From positions 214,382 through 278,381 of the forward strand of contig BTUU01000007.1 in the NCBI GenBank assembly GCA_045863555.1: DNA of 64,000 bases. The letters run 5' to 3'. Shown here piece by piece: positions 41,742 through 49,532 of this stretch. The notes below the pieces were generated by a model. That model had not been told where the DNA came from, searched no databases, and worked only from the letters and a program-made list of their open reading frames with translations. The position numbers and the translations under genes were made by a program. The first letter of the stretch is position 1. The number at the start of each line of letters is the position of its first letter. This DNA is from JACRLV01 sp045863555. Lineage in GTDB: Bacteria; Planctomycetota; Phycisphaerae; UBA1845; Fen-1342.

Positions 41742-41842
41742 TAGCGAAGTACAAGCCACCGGGACCGTCCTGGGGGCGTCGACGGGCGATTCTATGCGAT
41801 CAGAACCCGCTGCGCCAGCAGGCGGTTGCGGCGGGGTGAAAG

Positions 41843-41914
41843 GTGAAAAGTGAAAAGTGAAAGGTGAAAGGCAGGAGCCGCGGCCCCTTTCACCTTTCAC
41901 CTGTCACCTTTGAC
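41843..41914. repeat. 29-bp imperfect inverted repeat built from GTGAAAR heptamers
   Basis: The left arm, 41843-41871, is four tandem GTGAAAA/GTGAAAG units and continues an array starting at 41836. The right arm, 41886-41914, is its inverse, with 25 of 29 positions matching and the inner 15 bp perfect; the loop is 14 bases. It lies 14 bases past the stop of the Fn3 gene on the minus strand and could act as its terminator, although no T run follows. Confidence 0.7.
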
Positions 41915-41927
41915 TCGGCGCGACGCA

Positions 41928-42677
41928 TCAATGCCGCGACGCGAGACTTCCGTTCGTATTCGGCAGCACCTTCTGCACCGCCCGTCCGTCCACCGTCGAC
42001 GGCGTGAACGCGGTGTTCGGAACCGCCGACACCGTGAACCCGCCGCCCGTGCCGAAGTTCACGAGGAACTGGGCCGGGTTGCCGCGGGCGGTCGAGCGGA
42101 CGGCCGTGATCTGATACGTCACCGGCGTGGCCGCGCCGCTGGGCAGCAGGTCATCGACGAACGACTTCACGCCGCTGGCGCCGATGAACTGCATCGACCC
42201 GCCGGCCAGCGCCCGCCGGACCTCGTAGATCGTGCCCGTCGTGCCGGCGGGATTGCTGCATTTCCACTTGAGCTGGAGCGAACCGTCGCCGAGCAGCCCG
42301 ACGCTCAGCTCGAACGGCGTGCCGGGCGGCGGCGGCGTGCTCGGGGCCTGCGGCGCGGGGATCTGGGCCAGCACGTAGACGTTCGGGTTGTCCGTGGTCT
42401 GGGCGAACGTCTTGATCGTCTGGATCATGTCCGCACCCGCGCCGGGCGCGTTGTGCATGTCGCGGACACTGTCGTAATACGCCTGCGTCGCGGCCTTCGC
42501 GGCGTTCTGCGCCGCAACGTGGTCGTCGTACGCTTTGCGGGCGTTGAGCGTCGCCGTGCCCAGCGCCGTCACGCTTGCGGACGTGAGCCCGATCGCGGTC
42601 GCGTTCGTCGTCCACGGGGCGATGCGCGCCTCGTAGAACTCGATTTTCGCCAGTCGGTTGGTAGGTACGACACCCAT
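41928..42677 (-). CDS. fibronectin type III-like protein of a planctomycete family
   Basis: 249 aa; ATG 42677 is seven bases after AGGGAG. The N-terminal half is helical and Ala-rich (KIEFYEARIAPWTTNATAIG, ASVTALGTATLNARKAYDDH, AAQNAAKAATQAYYDSVRD). A Pro-rich linker (AQIPAPQAPSTPPPPG) leads to a fibronectin type III-like domain (LSVGLLGDGSLQLKWKCSNP, GTIYEVRRALAGG, SFVDDLLPSG, TYQITAVRSTARG). It has no signal peptide. Proteins with the same opening and Fn3 end recur in planctomycete genomes as far as I recall, with unknown function. It looks like an adaptor with a helical bundle and a binding domain. Confidence 0.7.
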   Translation of the reverse strand: MGVVPTNRLAKIEFYEARIAPWTTNATAIGLTSASVTALGTATLNARKAYDDHVAAQNAAKAATQAYYDSVRDMHNAPGAGADMIQTIKTFAQTTDNPNVYVLAQIPAPQAPSTPPPPGTPFELSVGLLGDGSLQLKWKCSNPAGTTGTIYEVRRALAGGSMQFIGASGVKSFVDDLLPSGAATPVTYQITAVRSTARGNPAQFLVNFGTGGGFTVSAVPNTAFTPSTVDGRAVQKVLPNTNGSLASRH

Positions 42678-42912
42678 AACGGATCTCCCTGGGTCCGAGC
42701 CGTGCGGCCGGTCCATCGAGAGCCGACGCGCAGGCAAGCCCGAGCGCCCGTACACGCCCTACAACGGACGCTTCGAGAAGCCCGGAAATATCTACCGCGT
42801 GCATCGGCCCGGCGCGGCGAGGGCTTCATTACCGGCAGGAGAATTCACGACGAGAAGACGAGCGGGCGGCGGTTTTTGCGCTGCGAACAAGGCGCGCGCA
42901 GCCGCGCGCGAA

Positions 42913-43122
42913 GACCGTTTGGCCCTGCACAACCGTCGCGCAGCCCTGCGCAAAGGTTTTACAGCCCCGCGCGAGGACCGTACGGGGCGGAACAAAGACC
43001 GTGCAGGGCCGAACAGGGAGCGCGCGGGGCTGAACAACGACCGCGCAGGGTCGAACAAGGACCGTGCGCGGCGGAACAAAGTTCATGCGCGGCCGAAGAG
43101 GCACCGTGCTCCGCGCGAACTG
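42913..43122. repeat. 21-bp minisatellite, ten units
   Basis: Ten consecutive units of exactly 21 bases, starting at 42913, 42934, 42955, 42976, 42997, 43018, 43039, 43060, 43081 and 43102. The consensus is GACCGTGCRGGGCYGAACAAR; the central five (42976-43080) are closest, the outer ones diverged without any length change. The 559-base gap 42678-43236 otherwise holds no recognised gene. Because 21 is divisible by three, several frames stay open across the array on both strands, so the open frames are not evidence of coding. Confidence 0.85.
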
Positions 43123-43140
43123 CATGCTTACGCGGAGTAG

Positions 43141-43225
43141 CCGTAGGGTGCGTCCCTCGACGTCCCTCAACGCACCAATCCGTGCAGGCGATCAAAGACG
43201 GTGCGTCAAGGGACGCACCCTACGG
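43141..43225. repeat. inverted-repeat element with 17-bp perfect ends
   Basis: CCGTAGGGTGCGTCCCT at 43141-43157 is exactly inverted at 43209-43225. A second nested pair, CCCTCAACGCACC and GGTGCGTCAAGGG, makes most of the 85 bases foldable. It abuts the minisatellite and ends 11 bases before the stop of the HEPN-like gene, so it could be a small non-autonomous mobile element, a terminator, or both. Confidence 0.75.
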
Positions 43226-43236
43226 AACTACGGAAC

Positions 43237-43821
43237 TCACGCCCGCTTGGCTTCCGCCGCCTCTCGGCTCAGGAACTCCAGCAGCCGCTCGAGCCTGCAA
43301 AGAAGCTCGTAGACAGCGTGACAGGCCTCGCGTAGGGCCCGTATGTTGACGTTGTGCAGATCGGCGAGCGTCCACTTTCCCCTTTTTTCATACGGATAGC
43401 GGAAGGCAAATGAGCTCGGGTCGTGCTTTTGGAATTTGATCAGGAACTCGTCAACCTCCGCGACCTCCCCGGTGTTAAGCGGAAAGTCGCTCGCGAGCAG
43501 CCGGCGAGTCTCGGTCTTTACCTTTCCCCAGAGTTCACATAGGTCGTGATGCTTGTCCTTAACCGTTCTGCGCCCGTCCCTGATGTAGTCTGCCTTCCAC
43601 GCGAGGCTTTTCAGCGAGAGCTCGAGTGCTTGTCGGTAGAGAAAACAAGTTGCGTAGATGTGCACGTCGAGCACGGCGTGGTCTCTCTCCATGCACTCAA
43701 CGAGCGCGGTCGCGGAGCGAAGGTAATACTCTGCCATGCGGTCAAAATCGAGCCAACCATAAGAAGAGGTGCACGCGTTATTCTCCCAGTCCGCGTGAGC
43801 GACAAACGGGTCGACCGCCAT
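43237..43821 (-). CDS. HEPN-like helical protein, 194 aa
   Basis: An all-helical protein with the outline of a HEPN domain: DRMAEYYLRSATALVE, VHIYATCFLYRQALELSLKS (the long helix typical of HEPN), a HHDLCELWGKVK segment resembling the H-DL-ELW element of HEPN/AbiV-like proteins, and a C-terminal helix RALREACHAVYELLCRLERL in which Arg161 and His168 give an R-x6-H, the form of the RNase motif. The family is therefore plausible but not certain. The start is preceded by AAAGGTGA. Base composition is lower in GC than the surroundings. It is the last gene of a four-gene minus-strand unit with the methyltransferase-nuclease, 39 bases after the previous stop. Confidence 0.6.
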   Translation of the reverse strand: MAVDPFVAHADWENNACTSSYGWLDFDRMAEYYLRSATALVECMERDHAVLDVHIYATCFLYRQALELSLKSLAWKADYIRDGRRTVKDKHHDLCELWGKVKTETRRLLASDFPLNTGEVAEVDEFLIKFQKHDPSSFAFRYPYEKRGKWTLADLHNVNIRALREACHAVYELLCRLERLLEFLSREAAEAKRA

Positions 43822-43860
43822 ATACCAATCACCTTTCTTTCTAAGAGAATTCTGTGGCGG

Positions 43861-44316
43861 CTAGTCGATGTCGCCGGGTCGCTGACGCTCGTGATCGTCG
43901 CGAAAGGGCGTATCGAGCGAGTCGAATGGCCAGTTTGGAATTTCGAACTCGAACAGCCGATCGAACGCCCGACCAGCCCGCGCCGCCATCTCGCGGTACG
44001 GACCCCCAGGTTCTAGGAAGTGCTCGTCCGCAGCCCGGAGAATCGCCTCTGCCTCAAGGCAATGCTGGACGCCAGCCATCGTGAGAACCAGCTTGCTCTT
44101 CTTGAACTTCGCCGCCTTTCGCTGGCTCGGCGTAGAAGCGACAAAGTCGCAGACGGATTCCATATTCACATCGCGCCATTCGATCCAATCGGTTACGGAA
44201 AGGCCGGTAAGCACCCGGTGCAGTTCAGCCACCTCCTCCTCGGTAATGGAACAGCGCAGTTCCTCAGCCAAACCGGCGCACTCCATGGCGTATCTCCCGA
44301 GGCTCATATGCGTCAT
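43861..44316 (-). CDS. unknown helical protein, 151 aa, in the methyltransferase operon
   Basis: No family recognised. The start codon overlaps the stop of the zinc-ribbon gene as ATGA (44313-44316), so translation is coupled; the Met at 44307 is an alternative. The sequence is mostly helical with many charged residues (GLAEELRCSITEEEVAELHR, WRDVNMESVCDFVAS, QRKAAKFKKSKLVLTMAGVQ, CLEAEAILRAADEHFLEPGG) and ends in a disordered acidic/basic tail (DDHERQRPGDID). No catalytic motif stands out. Its position within a small operon with a methyltransferase-nuclease and a HEPN-like protein suggests a part in the same system. Confidence 0.6.
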   Translation of the reverse strand: MTHMSLGRYAMECAGLAEELRCSITEEEVAELHRVLTGLSVTDWIEWRDVNMESVCDFVASTPSQRKAAKFKKSKLVLTMAGVQHCLEAEAILRAADEHFLEPGGPYREMAARAGRAFDRLFEFEIPNWPFDSLDTPFRDDHERQRPGDID

Positions 44317-44579
44317 CCCTTCGCGTTGCCGCGTCGTTTCGCGCCCCGCTGCGTCGCGATCTTGATCTGCGGCTTCATTGGCTGGCCACAATAGAAACAG
44401 AATGAGCCGTCTTTGTGGTTGATCTCCTTGTCGCAATGGGGACATCGGGGGATAAGTTCCGAGCCACACTTTGGGCAATGCCGACGATATTGCGGCCAGT
44501 AGTGTGCGTGTGTAAAGGAAAGCTCCTTAACCACATCGCAACCGGGTTTTGGGCAGATCCCGTAGTACCGAGCGCTCAC
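44313..44579 (-). CDS. zinc-ribbon protein, 88 aa
   Basis: Starts at GTG 44579, three bases after the methyltransferase stop. Eight Cys are arranged for metal binding: one pair in YGICPKPGCDVVKE, then CPKCGSEL, CPHCDKEI and CFYCGQPM, i.e. two or three CxxC knuckles of rubredoxin/zinc-ribbon type, followed by a basic tail (KPQIKIATQRGAKRRGNAKG) that could bind nucleic acid. Small proteins of this shape resemble DUF2321-like ribbons. The function is unknown; coupling to the genes on either side (3-base gap and 4-base overlap) makes a shared role likely. Confidence 0.72.
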   Translation of the reverse strand: MSARYYGICPKPGCDVVKELSFTHAHYWPQYRRHCPKCGSELIPRCPHCDKEINHKDGSFCFYCGQPMKPQIKIATQRGAKRRGNAKG

Positions 44580-44582
44580 GAA

Positions 44583-46121
44583 TCACACCAGCTTTCTCGC
44601 AAGCTCCTCTTCGAGAATCTCCCGCACCGTCAGCGGGACAATCACCTTCCCCGACTTGCGGAAATACGCGTCGATTTCGCGAAGCGCATCCGAACTGAAA
44701 TCGAACGCGACGAAGAAGCCCTTCGTTCGGTCCTCGCGGGTCATGACGGCTTCGAATGAGTCGATGTCGGGGCGGCCGACTTTGTCGCGCTGCTTGACCT
44801 GGATCGGGTACCAGTGATCCATGAATTGCAGCTCGCCGGTGGCCTCGCCGCGGCGTTTCGGAGCGGCGGAGACCGGGAAGATGCGGCCGTCGATGCCCAT
44901 GTCGCCGACCTGGGCCTTGTTCGGAATGCCGCCGAGGGCGATGACCGCCCAGTTCTCGAACTCGAACGGGGGCAGCGCACGCAGCTTCTCGGCGCTCCAC
45001 GGAAGATCGCGGACGACGAAGCCGCGGCCGCTACGCCAGAGCGCTTCATCTTCGCGAATGTGGCAGACATCGCGCAGCCGCTTGGCCATGACGCGGCAGG
45101 CGGTGGGCGAAATGTCGATGCCGATCCACTGGCGGCCGAGATTCTGCGCGGCGACAAGGGCGGTGCCGCAGCCGCAGAAGGCATCGAGAACGATGTCGTT
45201 GGGGTTGCTCGATGCGCTTACGATCCGCTCAAGTAGCGCGAGCGGCTTCTGCGTGGGGTAGCCGAGCCGTTCTTCCGCCCGCGAGTTGATCGGGGCGATA
45301 TCGTCCCAGAGGTTTTGGATTCTCTCCCCTTGCGTCTCATCAAGATATCGCTTTAGCCGAAGCCGACCGTCCGCCTTCAGGGGAAAATAAAGGCGGCCTT
45401 CCGCATCATATTGCTCCATGACCTCGCGGCTCACAGCCCACCCGTTCGGATGCGGCTCGTACGTCACGCCGTTGCTTGCTTTGTAGCTGTAGTGGAGGTT
45501 GGGCCTGATGCCCGGATTCCGAAGGTCGCTCGTCGTAAAGCGGCGGCCGTCAGGGTCGACCCCGGTGAACTTCGTCGTGATGTGGCGCTCGGAATATTCA
45601 ATGTACACCTGATTCCAGGTGAATCGTCGAGACGCCGTGTAATAGAAGATGCTATCCGTAATATTGCCAAACCCGCGGCCAACGTTGCCGTGGCTCGACG
45701 TCCGCTGCCAGATAATCTCGCTTTGGAATTGCTCGTCTCCGAAGATTTGGTCCAGCATCACCTTGACGTAGTGGCTCGCGTGCCAGTCGCAGTGATAGTA
45801 AAAGCTACCGGTCTTCTTCAGCACGCGGGCGAGTTCGACGCAGCGCGGCCGCATGTAGTCGATGTACGCCTGCGTGCTGGCGTGGCGGTCCTCGAAGGCC
45901 CGCTTTTCCTTCGTCTCGCCCCAGAAGACTTCGTAGTTGCGGTTGCTGTTAAAGGGCGGGTCGATGTAGACGAGGTCGACGCAGCCCTCGGGGAGCTTCT
46001 GCAACTGATCGAGGCAGTCGCCGCAGTAGATGATCCTTGTATCGACGAGCGACGAAGGCCGGCCCGCGGGCGCAGCAGCGGCCGGCGCGAGGCTGGCGGT
46101 GTTGGACCTGCGTTTGGCCAT
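44583..46121 (-). CDS. DNA methyltransferase fused to an Mrr-like nuclease domain
   Basis: 512 aa. The N-terminal domain is a beta-class N6-adenine/N4-cytosine methyltransferase: catalytic DPPF at residues 54-57 in YIDPPFNSNRNYE, then the AdoMet loop LDAFCGCGTALVAAQNLGRQ at about 312-331, the order of class beta. After about residue 385 a second domain begins (FEFENWAVIALGGIPNKAQV) with Asp411 in GDMGIDGRIF and YPIQVKQ (Gln441, Lys443), the D...QxK core of Mrr-type PD-(D/E)xK nucleases, then DIDSFEAVMTREDRTKGFFV. One polypeptide could therefore modify and cut DNA. It starts at 46121 with a palindrome instead of an SD and heads a four-gene operon. Confidence 0.88.
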   Translation of the reverse strand: MAKRRSNTASLAPAAAAPAGRPSSLVDTRIIYCGDCLDQLQKLPEGCVDLVYIDPPFNSNRNYEVFWGETKEKRAFEDRHASTQAYIDYMRPRCVELARVLKKTGSFYYHCDWHASHYVKVMLDQIFGDEQFQSEIIWQRTSSHGNVGRGFGNITDSIFYYTASRRFTWNQVYIEYSERHITTKFTGVDPDGRRFTTSDLRNPGIRPNLHYSYKASNGVTYEPHPNGWAVSREVMEQYDAEGRLYFPLKADGRLRLKRYLDETQGERIQNLWDDIAPINSRAEERLGYPTQKPLALLERIVSASSNPNDIVLDAFCGCGTALVAAQNLGRQWIGIDISPTACRVMAKRLRDVCHIREDEALWRSGRGFVVRDLPWSAEKLRALPPFEFENWAVIALGGIPNKAQVGDMGIDGRIFPVSAAPKRRGEATGELQFMDHWYPIQVKQRDKVGRPDIDSFEAVMTREDRTKGFFVAFDFSSDALREIDAYFRKSGKVIVPLTVREILEEELARKLV

Positions 46122-46124
46122 GTA

Positions 46125-46139
46125 GGGTGAATATCACCC
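46125..46139 (-). promoter_or_regulatory. 15-bp palindrome at the methyltransferase start
   Basis: GGGTGA-ATA-TCACCC at 46125-46139 lies three bases before the ATG (46121), where an SD would be expected. A protein bound there, or an RNA hairpin, would hide the start codon. It may be an operator for autoregulation, as is common in restriction-modification loci. Confidence 0.45.
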
Positions 46140-46275
46140 GCCGTCTCAGCCGTCAACTGGTTACACGCCGGGCACCGGGTGCCCTTGTCGACCCAAGCCG
46201 TTCGCGGTGCCGCGTTCGACGTCGACGGACCTTGAATCGCCGCGGCGGCTGCGAATTCTAACAACCTCCGCTCGC

Positions 46276-46323
46276 GTCGACATGCTTTCGGCGACCGCGG
46301 CCGCCGCGGCGAAGCATGTCGAC
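46276..46323. other. nested palindrome between the efflux and methyltransferase operons
   Basis: Perfect 12-bp arms GTCGACATGCTT (46276-46287) and AAGCATGTCGAC (46312-46323) enclose a second stem CCGCGG/CCGCGG (46295-46300, 46304-46309). It lies 69 bases past the RND stop and could end that operon. The rest of the 270-base gap holds further GC-rich inverted sequences and no gene. Confidence 0.5.
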
Positions 46324-46391
46324 CCGACCGGCGGCTTTTGGCCATCGAACCGGCCGCCTGGACGCGGACGCGTTCGGCGATTGACGGTTTC

Positions 46392-49300
46392 TCACGCCGG
46401 TCGTGTCGACATGGCACCCGAAACGTGCGCCTCCGCGCTGCGCCGAATGCCAAGCCCGCGCAGCTTCTCAAAGTAGACGTAGAACACCGGCGTGACGAAC
46501 AGCGTCAGCGTCTGCGAAAAGACCAGCCCCCCTACCACGGCCAGGCCCAGCGGCTGGCGGGATTCTGCTCCTGCGCCGTAGCCGATCGCGATCGGCAGCG
46601 TGCCGACGAGGGCGGCCATCGTGGTCATCATGATCGGCCGGAAGCGGACGATGCACGCCTCGCGGATCGCGTCGACGGGCGAGAGGCCGCGCTCGCGGCG
46701 GGCCTCGACCGCGAAGTCGACCATCATGATGCCGTTCTTCTTCACCAGGCCGACGAGCATGATGACGCCGACGAAGGCGTAGAGCGTCAGGTCCATGTCG
46801 AAGGCCATGAGCGTGAGCAGCGCCCCGAAGCCGGAGAGCGGGACGGCCGTCAGGATCGTGATCGGGTGGATGAAGCTCTCGTAGAGGATGCCCAGGACGA
46901 TGTAGATCACGAGGATCGCCAGCGCCAGGAGCATCAGCAGGCCCTGCTGCGAGGACTGGAACGCCTGGGCGGTGCCCTGGAACGAGCCGCTGACGGTGGC
47001 CGGGAGCGTTTCGCGGGCGATGCGCTCGACCTGCTCGACGGCGGGGCCGAGCGCGGTGCCGGGCCTCAAGTTGAACGAGACGGTGACGGCCGGGAGCTGG
47101 CCGAGGTGGTTGACCGAGAGCGGGCCGACGGTGCGCGTGACGCGGGCGATGGCGTCGAGCGGGACGAGCGACCCCGTCTTGGGCGAGCGGACATGCAGCC
47201 GCGGCACGACGTCGGGGTCGCGCTGCTTCTCGGGCAGGACCTGGAGGATGACCTGGTACTGGTTGTTCGAGCCGTAGATCGTGGAGATCTGCTTGGAGCC
47301 GTACGCGCTGCCGAGGGCGGTTTCGATCTGCTCGGCCGTGATGCCGAGGGCGGAGCAGCGGTCGCGGTCGATCTCGACGTTGAGCTGCGGGTTGCGGAGC
47401 TGGATGTCGACGGTGACATCGCGAAAGCCGGGCAGGTCGGCCATCCGATCGGCAAGCTTCGGCACGCTGCGGTAGAGCTCGGCGGTGTCGAGACCGGTGA
47501 GCGTGTACTGGTATTCGCTCTTGGAGAGGCGAGCGCCGAGGCGGATCGGCGGGAGATTTTGCATGAAGACGCGGATGCCGGGGACGACGGCGAGCTTGGG
47601 CCGCATCTCTTCGATGAACTGGTCGACGGAGACATCGCGCTGGTCGCGCGGTTTGAGGCGGAGGAAGAGCGAGCCGGAGTTCATCGTGGCCGCATTGCCG
47701 CCGCGCTGGCCGACGTTTGACATGAACGAATCGACGCGCGGGTCGGCCTGGAGGATCGCGGCGAGCTGGGCCTGCTTTTCGACCATCGCCTCGAAGCTGA
47801 TGCCCTCGGCGGCCTCGGTCTGGCAGAGGACGCGCGAGGTGTCTTCCGAGGGCAGGAATCCCTGGGGCATGTGCAGGTAAAGCCAGACGGTCCCGGCGAG
47901 GATGCCGAGCGTGATGACGAGCGTTACCGCGCGAAAACGGAGCACGACATCGAGGAGCGCGGCGTACATGCGCGCCGGGAGCGAGGCGCCGACCGCGGCC
48001 GTGCGGTTCCCCGGGCCGTGCGGTTCGGCGGCGGTGCGGTGTTCGGCGGCGGTGTGGGGGCGCAGGAAGCGGCCGCAGAGCATGGGCGTCAGCGTGAGCG
48101 AGACGACGCCGGAGATGAGGATCGCGACGCCGATCGTCACGGCGAACTCGGTCAGGAGGCGGCCGAGGATGCCGCCCATGAAGATGAACGGGATGAACAC
48201 GGCGGCGAGGGAGATCGTCATGGAGACGACGGTGAAGACGATCTCCTTCGAGCCGTCGAGCGCGGCGGCGAGGACGTTCTTTCCGCGTTCGAGGTGGCGG
48301 ACGATGTTCTCCAGGACGACGATCGCGTCATCGACGACGAAGCCGACGGAGAGGGTCAGCGCCATGAGCGTCAGGTTGTTGAGGCTGTAGCCGAGCAGGT
48401 GCATCAGGGCGAACGTGCCCACGAGCGACATGGGAATCGCGAGGGCGGGGATGATCGTCGCCCGGATGTTGCGCAGAAAGATGAAGATGACCATGACGAC
48501 GAGACCGAGCGTCAGCCAGAGCGTGAACTTCACGTCGTGGACGGACTCGCGAATGCTGACCGAGCGGTCGAAGAGCAGGTCGAGGTCGATGGCCGCGGGG
48601 ATCTGGGCGCGAATCTGGGGAAGCAGGGTGCGAATGCGGTCGACGACTTCGACGGTATTCGTCCCCGGCTGCTTCTGCACCTGGAGGACGATCGCCCGCT
48701 TGTCGACGCGCCAGGCGGCCGCCTTGTCGTTTTCCGCGCCGTCGATGACGCGGGCGATGCTGTCGAGACGGAGCGGGACGCCGTTTCGGAAGGCGACGAT
48801 GACATCGCGGTAGGCGGTGGCCGTCTGCAACTGGCCGGTGGACTCGACGGTGAAGGCCTGCTGCGGGCCGTCGAGGAATCCGAGGGGCAGATTGACGTTC
48901 GCGCTGCGCACCGCCTCGGCCACTTCGTCGATGCCGACGCCGCGGGCGGCCAGGAGATCGGGGTCGACCTGGACGCGAACGGCGAATTTCTGCGAGCCGT
49001 TGACCAGGACCTGGGCGACGCCGCTGACGGTCGAGATCTTCGGGGCGATGAGGGTGTCGGCGAATTCGTTCACGACGTACATCGGCAGCGTCGGCGAACT
49101 CAGCGCGATGTACAGCACCGGCTGATCGGCCGGGTTCACCTTGCGGTAGGACGGGGGTGTGGGCATATCGCGCGGGAGGCGCGACTGGGCGCGGGCGATC
49201 GCGGCATGGACGTCCTGCGCGGCGGCGTCGATGTTGCGGTCCAGCGCGAATTGCAGCGAAAGCTGCGCCGAGCCGAGGAAGTTCGTCGACGTCATCGAAT

Positions 49301-49532
49301 CGAGACCGGCGATCGTCGAGAATTCGCGTTCCAGCGGCGTGGCGACGGACGAGGCCATCGTTTCCGGGCTCGCACCGGGGAGCGACGCCGTCACGGAGAT
49401 GGTCGGGAAATCGACGTTGGGCAGGTCGCTCACGGGCAGCGTGCGATAGGCCATCGCGCCGAAGACGGCCATCGCCGCCATGACGAGCGTGGTCATGACG
49501 GGCCGGAGGATGAACGGGGCGGAGAGATTCAT
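46392..49532 (-). CDS. RND efflux pump inner-membrane transporter (HAE1/MdtB type)
   Basis: A 1046-aa proton-driven efflux transporter with two halves, each with a periplasmic domain and six helices. It opens NLSAPFILRPVMTTLVMAAM, includes TLPVSDLPNVDFPTISVTAS, TM4 LMALTLSVGFVVDDAIVVLE with the Asp pair for proton relay, and TM10-11 VGVIMLVGLVKKNGIMMVDF. The wording fits the MdtB/MdtC (HAE1) group for drugs, bile salts or detergents rather than the metal-exporting group. The start overlaps the membrane-fusion gene by four bases (ATGA). An extra stretch of His/Ala/Thr (PHTAAEHRTAAEPHGPGNRT) in the central loop is unusual. No outer-membrane channel gene is adjacent. Confidence 0.96.
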   Translation of the reverse strand: MNLSAPFILRPVMTTLVMAAMAVFGAMAYRTLPVSDLPNVDFPTISVTASLPGASPETMASSVATPLEREFSTIAGLDSMTSTNFLGSAQLSLQFALDRNIDAAAQDVHAAIARAQSRLPRDMPTPPSYRKVNPADQPVLYIALSSPTLPMYVVNEFADTLIAPKISTVSGVAQVLVNGSQKFAVRVQVDPDLLAARGVGIDEVAEAVRSANVNLPLGFLDGPQQAFTVESTGQLQTATAYRDVIVAFRNGVPLRLDSIARVIDGAENDKAAAWRVDKRAIVLQVQKQPGTNTVEVVDRIRTLLPQIRAQIPAAIDLDLLFDRSVSIRESVHDVKFTLWLTLGLVVMVIFIFLRNIRATIIPALAIPMSLVGTFALMHLLGYSLNNLTLMALTLSVGFVVDDAIVVLENIVRHLERGKNVLAAALDGSKEIVFTVVSMTISLAAVFIPFIFMGGILGRLLTEFAVTIGVAILISGVVSLTLTPMLCGRFLRPHTAAEHRTAAEPHGPGNRTAAVGASLPARMYAALLDVVLRFRAVTLVITLGILAGTVWLYLHMPQGFLPSEDTSRVLCQTEAAEGISFEAMVEKQAQLAAILQADPRVDSFMSNVGQRGGNAATMNSGSLFLRLKPRDQRDVSVDQFIEEMRPKLAVVPGIRVFMQNLPPIRLGARLSKSEYQYTLTGLDTAELYRSVPKLADRMADLPGFRDVTVDIQLRNPQLNVEIDRDRCSALGITAEQIETALGSAYGSKQISTIYGSNNQYQVILQVLPEKQRDPDVVPRLHVRSPKTGSLVPLDAIARVTRTVGPLSVNHLGQLPAVTVSFNLRPGTALGPAVEQVERIARETLPATVSGSFQGTAQAFQSSQQGLLMLLALAILVIYIVLGILYESFIHPITILTAVPLSGFGALLTLMAFDMDLTLYAFVGVIMLVGLVKKNGIMMVDFAVEARRERGLSPVDAIREACIVRFRPIMMTTMAALVGTLPIAIGYGAGAESRQPLGLAVVGGLVFSQTLTLFVTPVFYVYFEKLRGLGIRRSAEAHVSGAMSTRPA

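Noticed and set aside
42913..43122. CRISPR array
   Set aside because: Units are contiguous, diverged and lack spacers; no cas gene is present. The same reasoning excludes the 37-bp repeat at 7103-7201.
42658..43140. 160-aa plus-strand ORF and several minus-strand ORFs across the minisatellite
   Set aside because: The 21-base period keeps any frame free of stops, so openness is not evidence; no SD or conserved start was seen. Kept as a repeat, not a gene.
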